From Agaricus subrufescens (Eukaryota > Basidiomycota > Agaricomycetes > Agaricales > Agaricaceae): a stretch of 64,000 nucleotides of DNA. The notes beneath the pieces are model-generated. The model saw nothing but the letters and a program-made list of their open reading frames with translations. It was not told the origin of the DNA and ran no database searches. Position numbers and translations under genes: made by a program. Shown here piece by piece: positions 35,492-46,935 of this stretch. The stretch covers positions 1,535,678 to 1,599,677 of the forward strand of contig CM057063.1 of assembly GCA_029945375.1 (NCBI GenBank). The letters are read 5' to 3'. The stretch's first letter is position 1; every line of letters begins with the position of its first letter.

Positions 35492-36609
35492 TCATCTCCG
35501 GTATCGCTTCTTCATACCAATCGATTTTATAAATCGCTGCGGGACTGGTATCTTCAGATTGTACAGTTCCCCTAACGCCGCCTCACGCTCTCTCTCTAGT
35601 CCATCATACTGCTGGCGCAATAAATCAACAATCTCCTTATCCGTACCTCGCTTATTCATTTGTTTCTCGAGAGTGCGCATCAACGACTTCCGCTGCTTGT
35701 CAAGAGCCTCAATTTTTTCGTATAAGGCTTGTCCAGCATCGGTGCTAGGAAGAGTTTTCTGTTGTTGTACCGTCTCCTGTTGGAGCCGAATGGCGACTTT
35801 CTGCGTTTGCTGCGGTACCGGAACCTCCGTCTGTGATTGAAGTGCGGCGAGACGCTGCCTCTGGTTGCGGAGGAACGGCTCTAAGATGCGCCACGCCGAC
35901 TCCGAGGTATTTCTATAACGTTCCGTTTTCGAGCCCCTGTCGATCATCGGCTTCCAAAAAGTCGTTTCAAGCTCCTCTTGGCGACTTTCACCAGTCTCTT
36001 CGTCGTCCAACTCATCCCACATGGTCGTCATCATTACGACGCGACTGCATGCCTTGGGGCCGCAAATCTTTTCGAATACCTCCAGATTTCTTAGGGGTGT
36101 GCCAGCCATCCTGTTATCGGAAATTCGGTGAAGGTATAGGATGCCGTCTAGAAGGACCTTCTTGTGACCCCTTCGAGAAGTTCAGTTTATCATATCACTC
36201 ATAATGTGAGCTTAACTTACGCTTGTTCGAGCCAGTCCTTAATCAACTTGAGTATCTCATAATCAGATTTGTGGGTATCGTCAAACCCGGGTGTGTCCAC
36301 CAGGACAATCTCGAGGTCTTCGTCGGGAACGCGAACGCGGACGACGTTCACTTCACTAGTGCAGGACACCAAGCTATGCCCTACACCTATATCGGCATCC
36401 GCGACGCTGCTAATGAACTACGTACCGAACTTAAATTCATATGAAAGGAAAGATTCCGAACAAACAACTCACCGAACTCTTCCCTGATCCCGTCGGGCCC
36501 ATCAGCCTGAAAGATATGAACATACAAGTAACTCAAAGTAAGCATTGAACACTTACGCTACTACAGTATCCGTCTCTTTGAGCTCCTCTGTCTTGACGAT
36601 TTGCTTCAT
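35492..36609 (-). CDS. AIG1/GIMAP-like GTPase D with Gln-rich coiled-coil tail
   Basis: The ATG at 36609 opens MKQIVKTEELKETDTVVA, matching the family's short first exon that ends in a hydrophobic pair before the intron. The P-loop is LMGPTGSGKSS near 36490. The next exon carries GVGHSLVSCTSEV, EIVLVDTPGFDDTHKSDYEI (G3) and IKDWLEQA. Then ILYLHRISDNRMAGTPLRN, CGPKACSRVVMMTTMWDEL, and a helical tail with QSQTEVPVPQQTQKVAIRLQ (Gln-rich), a Lys-rich stretch, and RFIKSIGMKKRYRR at the end. GTP-binding motifs are intact. In this family the tail probably mediates oligomerisation or membrane contact (inference). Confidence 0.83.
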
Positions 36610-37608
36610 TTTTGGGAGGCTCCATGATTTCTTTTGTGAAACCTGTTCGGTACTGGCACGAGAGTTTGGGTCTATACTCGGATCTCGGGTCTAGGTGCAA
36701 TGTCAGCGGGAAGTTGGAAGTTAAGGAGCGAAGGGCGCTATAGACCTTTTTGAAGTTGTTAAAAAACCTGTGGATAGGCTGTAAGCACCTCAAGTTGTGA
36801 ATATCAGAGACGTCTCACAATCCCAATAGGCTCGAATTTCCAGACGCTTCACCTTCTATCGATGATGTGAATAGGTAAACTGATCAAAACCCGATCTTAC
36901 CTCTGACACTAGCACCAGACGAATTTTCTACTTCTTTCTGCTTTCCTGAGCTGATTTCTCGCGATGGACGCCTACGATCTACTCAGTGAAACCAATCTTA
37001 TACTAGACATAATTCTTACGGGACTGGTGTCTGGACATTATACCAGTCGTCCCGATTGACCTCGGAAGGGTTGTTTGGGATATTCGCTCGCACTGTATTA
37101 TCATTAAACCTACCAAAACATATGGTCGGCCAGTATCAGCTGGCTGTAGTCGCTCATGACTTAGAGGTCAACTTACAATCGGGATCTTTCACTCGAAGAA
37201 CTCGATTCGCGCTGAGCAAGGTGGCTAGGAATGTTAACCACTTCAGCCGGTGGGGCGGCTGAGGAGCGGGCCTTTCGACGTTTGGTCATATAGTTTGGGG
37301 GGTGAATTGGTGAGAGGGAAGGGATATAGGAGCTTGCAAAGTTACGCTACCACGAGGTTGGAGAAGCATCTTTCCATTCGGAATGGTGGAGGCCGCAGCA
37401 TTGCATTTGACGCCCGCCGGATCGAGTGATCTATATCTGATCTCCAAGCCTCGTTGAAGACATGCGTCAGTACTTCCTTAATTATACATTGCCCCATTCA
37501 TGGTTAGACTTCGTCATTCACCATGCGTTTTACCTCCTGCGGGGTCTTGATGAATGGATAGATCAGGTGTAGAGTCGGGAGCCAGGTATCTCATGCATCA
37601 CCCACCTC
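36610..37608. other. Divergent intergenic region, GTPase D / GTPase E
   Basis: About 1 kb. An ATG at 36964 opens a short frame (MDAYDLLSETNLILDI), and 37056-37262 encodes 68 residues with no recognised motif. These could be exons of an unknown small gene or chance. Confidence 0.3.
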
Positions 37609-38398
37609 ATGGGCTCAGCAATCTCTAGAGTCGTTCCGACGGTTGACAATATCCAACCAAACGATATTATCATTGCGTGAGTATATATTGAGACTTGCAA
37701 TCCGAAACTATTGACTAAACAACATCCAGAGTGGTAGGACAGAGTGGCGTTGGCAAGAGCTCTGTAAGTAGGTCAATGATACACGGGAAGGTAAGCGCAC
37801 TTATCCGGAGATGCAGTTCATAAATACAGCTGCGGGGAGCAATATCCTCTCCATTGGGCATGGCCTCAGGCCACATACGTTGAAGGTGCAACACGTTGAA
37901 TGCTCCAATCCAATCCACTACGGGGATCGTAAGGTCATTTTTGTCGACACACCAGCCTTTGACGCCGTAAGCGAAGAAAAGATCATTGAAGAAAAACTGA
38001 GAGCCTGGATGAAGAGTATGTGAGTAAACTCATTTATCTCTAAGTAAATGCGATGCCAATAACCTCTTCCAAGCTCTAAGAAGCTTAGGATATCCGGCAT
38101 CCTGTATCTGCATCGGATTACGGACGGAAAGCTCACAGATCCGCCAATAGTACGCTTAAAAATGTTACAGGAGATATGTAAGGATTCGTCAAGAGCATTC
38201 CCGAACCGCGTTGCCTTCGTAACGACAATGTGGCGGAAATTACAATCAGAGGATGCTGGTCGGCGGCGCGAGGAGGAGCTGCAGGAGTATTGGAACAAGG
38301 TTCCTCATGGTGGGGGACTGTCAAGAGTCATGCGGTTTGAAGACTCGTTCGAAAGCGCATGGTCAATCGTGCTGGAACTGATAAATGGAGCTGTCTGA
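37609..38398 (+). CDS. Minimal AIG1/GIMAP-like GTPase E without coiled-coil tail
   Basis: The start MGSAISRVVPTVDNIQPNDI ends in IIIA before a GTGAGT donor. The P-loop exon is VVGQSGVGKSS. The next exon encodes MQFINTAAGSNILSIGHGLR and KVIFVDTPAFDAVSEEK, so G3 is DTPAF where its neighbours have DTPGF. The third part has ISGILYLHRITDGKLTDPPI, VAFVTTMWRKLQSED and RFEDSFESAWSIVLELING, then stops. It therefore ends right after the G domain and lacks the coiled-coil tail. It may act as a small regulatory partner of the longer copies (inference). Confidence 0.8.
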
Positions 38399-38765
38399 GG
38401 TTTAGGCCACTACCTTGATGTTATCCTAATTTGACAGAGACAGAGACATATTTAAGAATTTGTTTCCTTTCAGAGGCGCGAAACTCATTCGGTAGCCAAT
38501 TGACTGAATACCGCCCATCATTCAGCTCCTACGAGAATGTAATCGTTGGTTGCACTACGGTAGTGATTCGCATAGGATTCTGTCAACACTGACGTGCATC
38601 TACCTCTCAGTTAAAATGCCTGACCAACGATTAATAGCCTGGCTGAATTCGTTACAGAAAAAGTAATACAGAGGAGTTTGAGAATGGGCGACGCCTACAT
38701 AATACTATTATCACTCCGCGAGTGGTTTCTAGAATGACCACTTATGTTATTCGGCATCTTCAATG
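38399..38765. other. Convergent spacer, GTPases E and F
   Basis: About 370 bp of 3' flanks from convergent genes. Nothing recognised. Confidence 0.35.
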
Positions 38766-39830
38766 TTAACAAACGAAACTTACGATTTTTCCCTTCTTTC
38801 CAAATAAAAATAGTAATATTCTCCTGCTCAGCGGCACCCGAAGCTCCCGAACGCCGTCTAATGCTGACTGGAGGTCCCCCTCAATTTTCGATTGCTCCTT
38901 CCGAAGTCCGTCGATGAGCTGAGGATTATCCTGACTCTGGATTTGTTCCATTAACTTATCTATCGAGGCTCTTTGCTCGTCTACCAATTTTTGAAGAGCA
39001 TCGTAAAGCATTCGCCCGGCGTGAGTTTCATTTAGTCGCTTTTTAAGGTCAACTAGTTCCTCTTGCAGTAAGAGGGTTTCACGCTCCCGCTTCTCCGCAA
39101 TCAAATCGTCAACGATTGCCCTCGCACTCCCGATGTTGTTTTCGAATTTAACCATTTTCGACCCTAGATAAAGCATTGTCTTCCAGAAATTCTCTCTCAG
39201 CTCATTTTCACGGGCTTCTGCGACCTGGTGATCGACAACCTGGTCCCACATCGTTGTGACCATAGAAACACGGCTCATCGCAGTGTCACCACAGAGCTTC
39301 CCAAACATGTTCAGGTTTTTCAGGGGCGTCCCGCCCATCCTATTGTCGGTAATACGATGTAGGTATAATATCCCGGTCAGTTTGATCTTTCGCCGGTACC
39401 TAGTTCCGCATAGTGAATCATCGGCAAGAGTGTTTGTCAAAAGTTGGCTTACGTTTTCTCCAACCAATCACTTATCATACTTAAGATTTCCGTGTCTGGC
39501 TTGTTTGTATCGTCAAACCCCGGAGTGTCGACCAGCACGAGATTGGTGCCACTGTCGATATAGTTTTCTACAACGACAGCCTGCACTTCGGCCGTGCAGG
39601 ATTCCAGGAGATGCCCGGCTCTCTTTCCAATTTGTCCTGTCAGGACGTCGATGAACTGAGCCTAATTGAGTATTGTTTTATGGGATAGACGAAGGTCGTA
39701 CATTACTCTTGCCCACTCCTGTTGGTCCCATCACCCTAAGAAGGATTTCAGTACTGAAGGCACCTAGTAAGATGGGGTAGACGTACGCAATAATCATATC
39801 TTTCGAGTGAAGTTTCTCCGGGGAGACCAT
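38766..39830 (-). CDS. AIG1/GIMAP-like GTPase F (near-duplicate of GTPase B)
   Basis: The start MVSPEKLHSKDMIIA precedes a GTACGT donor. The P-loop exon encodes VMGPTGVGKS near 39720. The next exon gives FIDVLTGQIGKRAGHLLES, LVLVDTPGFDDTNKPDTEI and ISDWLEK. The long exon repeats copy B with few changes: GILYLHRITDNRMGGTPLK, MFGKLCGDTAMSRVSM, VTTMWDQVVD, LLLQEELVDLKKRLNE, and the end RRILLFLFGKKGKIVSFVC. Similarity to B extends through introns to about 39815/26760, so duplication is recent. Unlike B, this copy has a clear start codon. Confidence 0.85.
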
Positions 39831-40205
39831 GACTGAATTAGTGGGGTGGAGGTAAAGCGAATCGGTCCTGATTGTCTGCGCTCACGATTTGGAGGCTGCG
39901 CGGGGGTTGCCATGCTCAGGACACATTGCAATTGCCACCCATAAACTTCCGGAGGCTGATCTGGTGTCGAATCTCGCAACGTTTTCGTTTCGATTAGAGT
40001 TCCGAGAACCCGGTAAGTCCTGAGGGGGAAAAGCGGAGAACCCCCTAGCCCTGCGCGTCTAGAGTGATGAAAACGAGGCAGAGAAGCATTTAACTCGTAG
40101 AAGGCAATGGTTACCGCGTGGCTACCGCATTGCCCTGCCTTATCCTACGTACCCAACGAGGTAGGGTTAGCAACCGCCCCCTCGCGCCCCCGACGCCTCG
40201 ATAGA
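39831..40205. promoter_or_regulatory. Divergent promoter region, GTPases F and G
   Basis: About 375 bp between divergent starts. GC-rich around 40160-40200. No TATA box or repeated operator-like motif is evident. Confidence 0.35.
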
Positions 40206-42230
40206 ATGGAAGCGGCACAAGTAGGTACTTTCTTGTAACATAACTTTCCAGACTGACGGAGCCTAGCACAACTTGAAGTTGGCAGTCCCTAATTTAGCGA
40301 TTTCCGTGAGCCAACGTTCGGGTGCAACATTTAACAGTTACCATACCGCTCTGTCCCACCTCTCCCCATGTGGAACGGTTAGCAGTTACAATACTGCAGA
40401 CTCTGTGCAGCCCTGGTGTGGTACGCCGTCTACGATAAATAGTTCTGATGGGGCGAGTACTTTCGAGGTCAGCGAAGACGACATAGTTATTGCGTGAGTG
40501 TCTGGGATGGAGAAAGAGAAGAAACAGGCTCACCGAGTTTCTCAGCATCATGGGACCTACAGGGGCGGGAAAGAGCACTGTAAGCCGCATGAAAGTCTGT
40601 CGGATCAAACGACACGAACCTGACTACTAGACCAGTTCGTCAAGCTCGCCACGGGTTCAGATGACATCCAAATTGGCCATTCATTACGTTCTTGCACTCA
40701 ACATATACGAGTGGTCCGTTGTCAGAGCCCCTTGCGAGAGCGGAGTGTAGTGTTTGTGGATACCCCCGGCTTCGATGACGACTCAAGAAGTGATACTCAA
40801 ATCTTGACAGAAATTGCCGAGTGGCTCGAAAAAACGTTTGTCTTCTTTTTCTTCTTCAAGCATGCGTGTTGACTATTGAATGTGTCGGCAGATATAAAGC
40901 GGGCGTCAAGCTGACTGGTGTTCTATATTTGCATCGCATTACCGATAATCGAATGACGAATACTATTCTTCGCAATCTCGAAATGTTCCAAAACCTATGC
41001 GGCAACAAGGCTCTTACTAATGTCAGGCTCGTCACGACGCAATGGGACTCTCTCAAGGATGAGAAACAGGGCATCAAAAACGAAGGGGAGCTTCGCAAAA
41101 ACTACTGGAACATGTTCCTCGGCGGGGGCTCGAAAATGCTTCGCTTCGAATACACATGTGCTTCTGCTTGGAACATCATCGGTTCGCTGCCCATGGAACC
41201 GAAGGTCATGAAAATTCAGGAGGAAATGGTTGATCAGCATAAACATCTACATGAAACGTCAGCCGCTCGGTCCCTACTATCTTGGGTTCACTATGCCGTA
41301 GAGGCTCTCAAGAATTTTATTCGCCAACTTGAAGAACTAATTCAAAAAGTCACCAGCGCCGATAGCTCAGAAACCAAGAAACGTAGGGACTCTGAGAACA
41401 AAAAACGCGAGGAACAGCTCAGAACGGCACGAAAGATGCTCAAAAGGTTCCAGAATGACGAGTCGCAAATCTACAACCGGTCTGCCACCACTAATCCCCA
41501 TCAATCTCCGAGATCACCCACCCCTGACTCTGCTTCTACTACATCGACTTGGCGTTACATTGCTCGCAAAATATCGGAGAAGCGAATGAAACGGCGAGCT
41601 CGTCATTCACCTCAACTTTCGCCTTGTTCCGAGTCCGACACCGCAGTGTACGATCCCTTGGAAGACGGTTCTTACGTGTTATGTGAATCCCCAAGTTCCA
41701 GCTCAACCTTGGTTAGTCTATCCCTTATCATCCAACGACTCCACGCAGTGCGCGTCACGGCCGCTCCGGGAGTTGTGCCAGGGTTTGAAGATGTGGTTGG
41801 AATTTGTCTGAAGATAGCCGAGACTCTGAATGTAAGTGTTTTGACCCCTGAAGAAAGACAACTGACTAAATTCGATCTAGGAAGCGCCTAGCACCCATTG
41901 TTGTCTTTCGTCTCTGATGGACAGCACGAGCAGGTTCTTGTGCACCCTCAGCGACCAGTATTCGCCGACAAAAGGATACCCAAACACCGTCTCTGAGACT
42001 TTCGACGACATCCGACGGTGAGTACCTGCCTCTGCTTCCCCTGGTACTGAATTTACATTCAAATGCGAAACGCTAGACAACTTGTGCTCGTACAAGGTGT
42101 CGTCATGAGACTCCCAGGTCGCAAAACGGAACCGCAAACGTCTTCGATCCTATCGGCCGATGACCACCGCGTGGTATCGGACTGTCAGAAGGCGGTGACG
42201 TCCGCTACCCATCAATTGAAGGCTAATTGA
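40206..42230 (+). CDS. GTPase G: AIG1/GIMAP-like G domain fused to a C-terminal MLKL-NTD-like helical domain
   Basis: A splice model with ATG at 40206 (MEAAQ, intron 40221-40265) joins in frame to a 75-residue exon ending EVSEDDIVIA. The P-loop is IMGPTGAGKST near 40550. The next exon has IQIGHSLRSCTQH, VVFVDTPGFDDDSRSD and IAEWLEKT. Then GVLYLHRITDNRMTN, VRLVTTQWDSL, and a long Lys/Glu-rich region. After a Ser/Arg-rich linker (MKRRARHSPQLSP) comes a second domain: TAAPGVVPGFEDVVGICLKI then AETLN, matching the start of fungal MLKL_NTD-like adaptors, with helices DQYSPTKGYPNTVSETFDDI and DCQKAVTSATHQLK across two introns. It ends TGA at 42228. First-exon placement is tentative; the fusion is read from one frame plus two clean introns. 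Confidence 0.75.
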
Positions 42231-42807
42231 AGGTCAGTAAACGAGTTACATTTATGACGCACGCTCATGGTTTATAATGTTTGTTCTCGGTTGCAAAGCA
42301 GGTCTTCTAACACCCCGATGCTCAACCTACTGTGACCGAACAACGTTTTATACCCTCCAACTTTCCTTCCCTCGTTCTTCATACACTCCAAGGACAGAGT
42401 CCTTAGACCTCAACGGTTATCGTATACCACTGATCTGTAACAATGCTGTACTCTAGTAACCTAGTCTCCTTCCCATGTCAGATTTTCCAACTCAAGACTA
42501 ATGATGTATAGTATACAATTGAACAAATTTACATTCCTGAGTGACAACTACGGCTTAGTTGAGAGTTCGTAACCTTTGGAAGCTAGTACGCATTGATGTC
42601 AGATCCTGGCGCCTCGGAATTCATCATGTCGGGGACTTGATTGTGTCATTCCTGATTATCTAAGGCCGAAGGCAGTCAGCATCGGTCAGACCATCTTCAA
42701 GAGACTTACAGATAAAAGTAACTCGTATACTTCATTGAATTTGGGTTGAGTGCTCCGATGCTCACTCCCCAACGATAACGATAAGTTTCTATGACTTGCT
42801 TTGGTGC
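42231..42807. other. Convergent spacer, GTPases G and H
   Basis: About 580 bp of 3' flanks of convergent genes; nothing recognised. Confidence 0.35.
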
Positions 42808-43019
42808 CTAGAGAACATCAGCGACCGTCGACATCAAAATAAGGGTATACTCGTGCTCACGGGGCTCGTGTTCTCGAGGAGGGGTGGATCTAGTGGACTC
42901 GCGTTCCCGAGTCACTTTTGAGTTAAGTTTCGCATGTAACTCACGCAAGCGTGATTGGTTCTGCCCGCCCTTGGATTCCATGTCGCGCAAAACCTGATTG
43001 ACGAACATGAGTCCCCGTT

Positions 43020-44307
43020 TCATGCGCAGTTCGGTAGCATGGACCATACCAAGTCGATAAATCTGCACATTGTATCCGCATCGTTCCCGGACAGCTGAGA
43101 GATCCTATTGCACTGTTCCTCGTTCTTTGTGATATCTACAATCAGGTCGTGACAACGATCCTCATAGGGAAATTGTGCGGGTGTATGTTTGCCTTTGGGA
43201 ATGAGAATTCTAAGGAACCTCCGCCCGACCCATGACTCCAGTCGCTGGTCATCTCGTACAGCCTTTTCTTGTTCGTCCCGAAGGGATAGCCATTCTTTGA
43301 CCAAAACATCTCTAATCTCTTGATCCGTAGTTTTTCCCATTTCGTCTAGTAGCTGTCGCAAGGCGACTTTTTGTCGCTCAACCATCGATCCAATGAACCC
43401 ATGAAGTTGCTTTCCTGCTGCGGTGTCCGGAACATCCTTCCACGATTTTTTCAGTTCCCTCTGTATTAGGATCGTCTGCTTGGCTTTCTTGACCAGGGGA
43501 TCGAGGATAGACCATGCGGAGGCCTGCGTTCCATCAAAAGGGGAAGTGCGAGAACCTTTCTGGATCATGATCTTCCAGTATTCATCCTGGAGTTCCTTTT
43601 CTCGCTCTACGGCTTCGTGGTAGTCCGATGGATCGTCTGGCCACATTGTCGTAGTAAGAATGACTCTTTCAAACCGGTCTTTTCCACAAAGCTTCTGGAA
43701 CATTTCAAGGTTTTTAATCGTCGCACCACCCATGCGATTATCTGAAATGCGGTGAAGGTAGAGGATACCACAAAGTTTGATGGAATGTACAGAGCTATCA
43801 GGCCTGGGTCTGGGTCATTCAAAAAACAAGCTGAACAAGTGCTCGAAACGCACGATTCACGGAGCCAGTCGGAGACCAGCTTGAGAATATCGTAGTCCGA
43901 GAGATAAGTATCATCAAACCCTGGTGTGTCGACCAAGACCACATAACTGTTTCCTCGTTTAACTCGAATAGCCGTCATCTGGCTGGTGTGTGATTGGAGA
44001 CCATGGCCGACTCCAAAGTCGCGGCCCGTCGCTGCTGCAATAAACTGACGGACCATGAGGGTACGACACTTCCCTGACACGTGAGTTTACATACAGTGCT
44101 CTTTCCGGCTCCCGTAGGACCCATGATACTAAGAGGATGAATAATCGGTGGTACATAAGACGAAACGACGAAATACTCACGCAATTATATGGTCATCCGG
44201 CTCCAGTTCTTCCTTTATCACGCGAACGGGATTAAGATCCTGGAAATGCTAGATGTTTGGTCGGTATGCAGCCCTAGGGAGGAAACAAAAAATTATGCTG
44301 ATACCAT
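43020..44307 (-). CDS. AIG1/GIMAP-like GTPase H, C-terminus uncertain
   Basis: A model with ATG at 44305-44307 alone in exon 1 (donor GTATCA) joins DLNPVRVIKEELEPDDHIIA; without this junction the second exon is preceded by a stop. The P-loop is IMGPTGAGKST near 44110. Then FIAAATGRDFGVGHGLQSH, YVVLVDTPGFDDTYLSDYDI, VSDWLRES, then GILYLHRISDNRMGG-type sequence, MFQKLCGKDRFERV, LTTTMWPDDPSDY, and a helical tail (VERQKVALRQLLDEMGK). The frame ends MLPNCA at 43020. An overlapping frame in the same strand (43068 to 42808) is equally helical (GGQNQSRLRELHAKLNSK), so an intron near 43040 or a frameshift may extend the gene to 42808. Confidence 0.78.
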
Positions 44308-44530
44308 GGAGGCGGGCAGAGTGGTTTAAAGCGGAGCTGACAATCTTGCGACGTTGGTTCTAAGCAAAGTCAAAGACCTAGGAAGGGTGGCTACTAAGTG
44401 CTGAAGACGCGCCGCGTGTCTTCCATGATGCTGGCCCAAGTCACTGTCACTGAAGTTGTTGCTATTAATAAATCTGTCCAAAGTCCCCCATCATAAGCGT
44501 GAGAACCAATCTCGTTCTGACTTCTGTGAA

Positions 44531-45942
44531 ATGCTCCGAGCGCTGTGTCGTCCGACTACTGGGTGGACTCCAGCCAGACCTCTCCGTCCTGCACTGCACT
44601 TTAGGCCATATACCACAAAGAAAGGGGCCCTCCAGGACTCGGATGCCAAACCAAAACCAAAGTCAACGACATCCCTCCGGCGATCTGCATCAGAATCGCT
44701 ACCTATACGAGTGAATCCGACACCCACTCGGAGCGACATTCAACCTGTCTTCACCCTCGCTACCGCTGAGCGGTACCTGCTCTCTCGACTCCGCAATCAT
44801 CCAGACCTCCCAGATCGCTCGCAGGCCCTTCATGAATCCTGGTGGATTCCTAAATGGACCGGCAAGAACGGACGAGAAGGAGAGGTATTCGTGTTCTCAA
44901 ACGGAAGCTACGTTTGTTGGGGCCTTGGAGAAGAAGAAGCCTTAGCCTTCAAAGAGCAAGTCATTGATAAGGCTGCTGGTTTGCAAGTAGGCCCACTGCG
45001 GGACATGGAAGACGAAGAACTAGAGTTTGCCGTTGACCCATCAGAGTATGTAATTATACACTGAACATCTTCCCTGCATTCCCAACTCTGTCCAGACCAA
45101 CCCGCGTTCAAGGAGACCTCATAATACTTGGACAAACATCGTCTTTGAATGAGCCTTCGCTAATGCCAACTAAATTACCACCCATGGCTTTCCCAACAGA
45201 AAGCCTTCTCGCTCGATATGCTTACTCTCAAGCTCTCTCACGTTCCACCGCGCTATCTACCATAGAGGTTTCCTTGGATGATTACCTCACTTCTATGGCC
45301 TCGCTACCGCGCTCCTTGGAACAAACTGGAAAACCTGGGATGGGCCGAACTCAACTCATCAAGAAATTAGGCCAACTTATGAAGTTTAGACAGGGATTGA
45401 ACCTCAACAGGGAGAACTTCAGTGACGTACCCGACTTCTATTGGGCCGAACCGGAACTAGAACGCAAGTTTCGGATACTCGCTGCCTTCCCTGACTTTTT
45501 AATTGAATTCAACTTACACAGGTTACTTCAAATCGTTGAGTGACGCTCTCGAGGTCAAGGCACGGACGGCTTCCGTGAACGACAAAATTACTTATGCAGC
45601 GGAGGTCCGTGCTTTCCCTCTGATTCTCGGCCTAAAGCTTACTGTGCTCATCCTTAGGCTCAATCTGTCCTCCGACAGCTACTAACAGAAGTATAGTGAA
45701 TTCTTTCTAATTCCGATTGCTTGCTAATTTTATTCACTCAAGTCATCAACACACTCGATGGAACTAGTTATCATCGCCCTGATCGCTGTCGAAGTCGTCA
45801 TCGTGAGTTTGTTAGATTCGGCCCTCAGAAACAGCAGGTTTAACAGTCTCTTAAGGCTTTAATTCGTGATGGCCCAGAGTTATGGCATTTACTGACAGGA
45901 AGTAAAGAAGAGGAGGAGCAACCTCAACCTCGGCACGCCTAG
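44531..45942 (+). CDS. RMND1/Rmd1-like DUF155 protein, mitochondrial
   Basis: DUF155 protein resembling yeast Mrx10 and human RMND1, an inner-membrane protein supporting mitochondrial translation. The N-terminus MLRALCRPTTGWTPARPLRP with HFRPYTTKK is an Arg-rich presequence. DUF155 core: TLATAERYLLSRLRN, EVFVFSNGSYVCWGLGEEEA, EFAVDPSE, then after an intron GDLIILGQTSS, LLARYAYSQALSRSTALSTI, ELERKFRILAAFPDF. A later exon reads YFKSLSDALEVKARTASVND and KITYAAE. The C-terminal membrane helix is MELVIIALIAVEVVI, then DGPELWHLLTG and TAG at 45940. It lies 224 bp from the divergent start of GTPase H. Two introns near 45620-45750 are tentative. Confidence 0.88.
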
Positions 45943-46935
45943 GCCATTCTATCTTCGTACATCCCGACTCACAATACACAACTAATGTAATCACATCTCA
46001 GCCTTTAAGCTAAATAGATTTCTAATTCAATATGATGATAATCTCAAGCACGCCTTCTAGACATGTGTGTTGAAAGTCGAGTAAACTTGTTGAGGGTATT
46101 CCTGAATCAGTGATCAGTGGAGTTGACCCGAGTAAGTGGCCACCATCATTCTACCAACGTTCCGTAATTCGAATGCATACTCTCTGTCCTCCCTAAGATC
46201 AGCTCAAAGATCAACATCTCCCGGTCGCGCAGGGATTCCATTTGAATTCGGGACTATAGATACTCCACATACACATTTGACTGACTAATACACTCCGGGA
46301 CCAGTTCTTTCCATCCACGTTCCTTGTTTCGATGAGGCTTAACACCAAGTAGCTGACAGTGGAATGCATACTACTCACTGAGGGAAGGAGTGTAAATCCA
46401 AAAGATAATTACATTCTGGTTTGAAGGCTCGGAAATGTGCAGTGTTGTGTTATATCAAGGCGATGAAAGAGCACCGACCAAACCCACTCCACAAATTACA
46501 ACACATCAACGATTTGTCTTGAAAAAATGTATAGTTCCCCTTTCAGCTAGACTTACCATTGGACTAGTTCCGTCATTCCTGACAGTCTCTGTCAAATTTA
46601 GCTCGACTCTTATTGACCCTGAATACACTTATGCTGACCAAAAAAAGATCATTATGATGATAAGACAGGCGCCGCTTACCTCGTGCGGTGGTAGCACCAC
46701 CTACTCGGTATGTAAGAACAGCACCTTTACCCGTTAGTGATAGACTTTCCGGTCAAAACCTCGATAAGGACCCTGTTCTACGGGGCGTAGATATGGAGGC
46801 AAGAAGGTAGCCTTTCCAACAATACTCATGGTGGGTACGGACCAGAAACTATGTCTTTCATTTTTCAGGTATTTCATTTTGAAAGTGTTTCAGTCATAGA
46901 CGGGTAGGTATAGTGAGCGTTCGTTTAAATCCCAG
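45943..46935. other. Intergenic; no gene recognised
   Basis: About 1 kb between convergent genes. A 100-codon plus-strand frame (46435-46737) has no recognisable motif. No repeats noticed. Confidence 0.35.
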
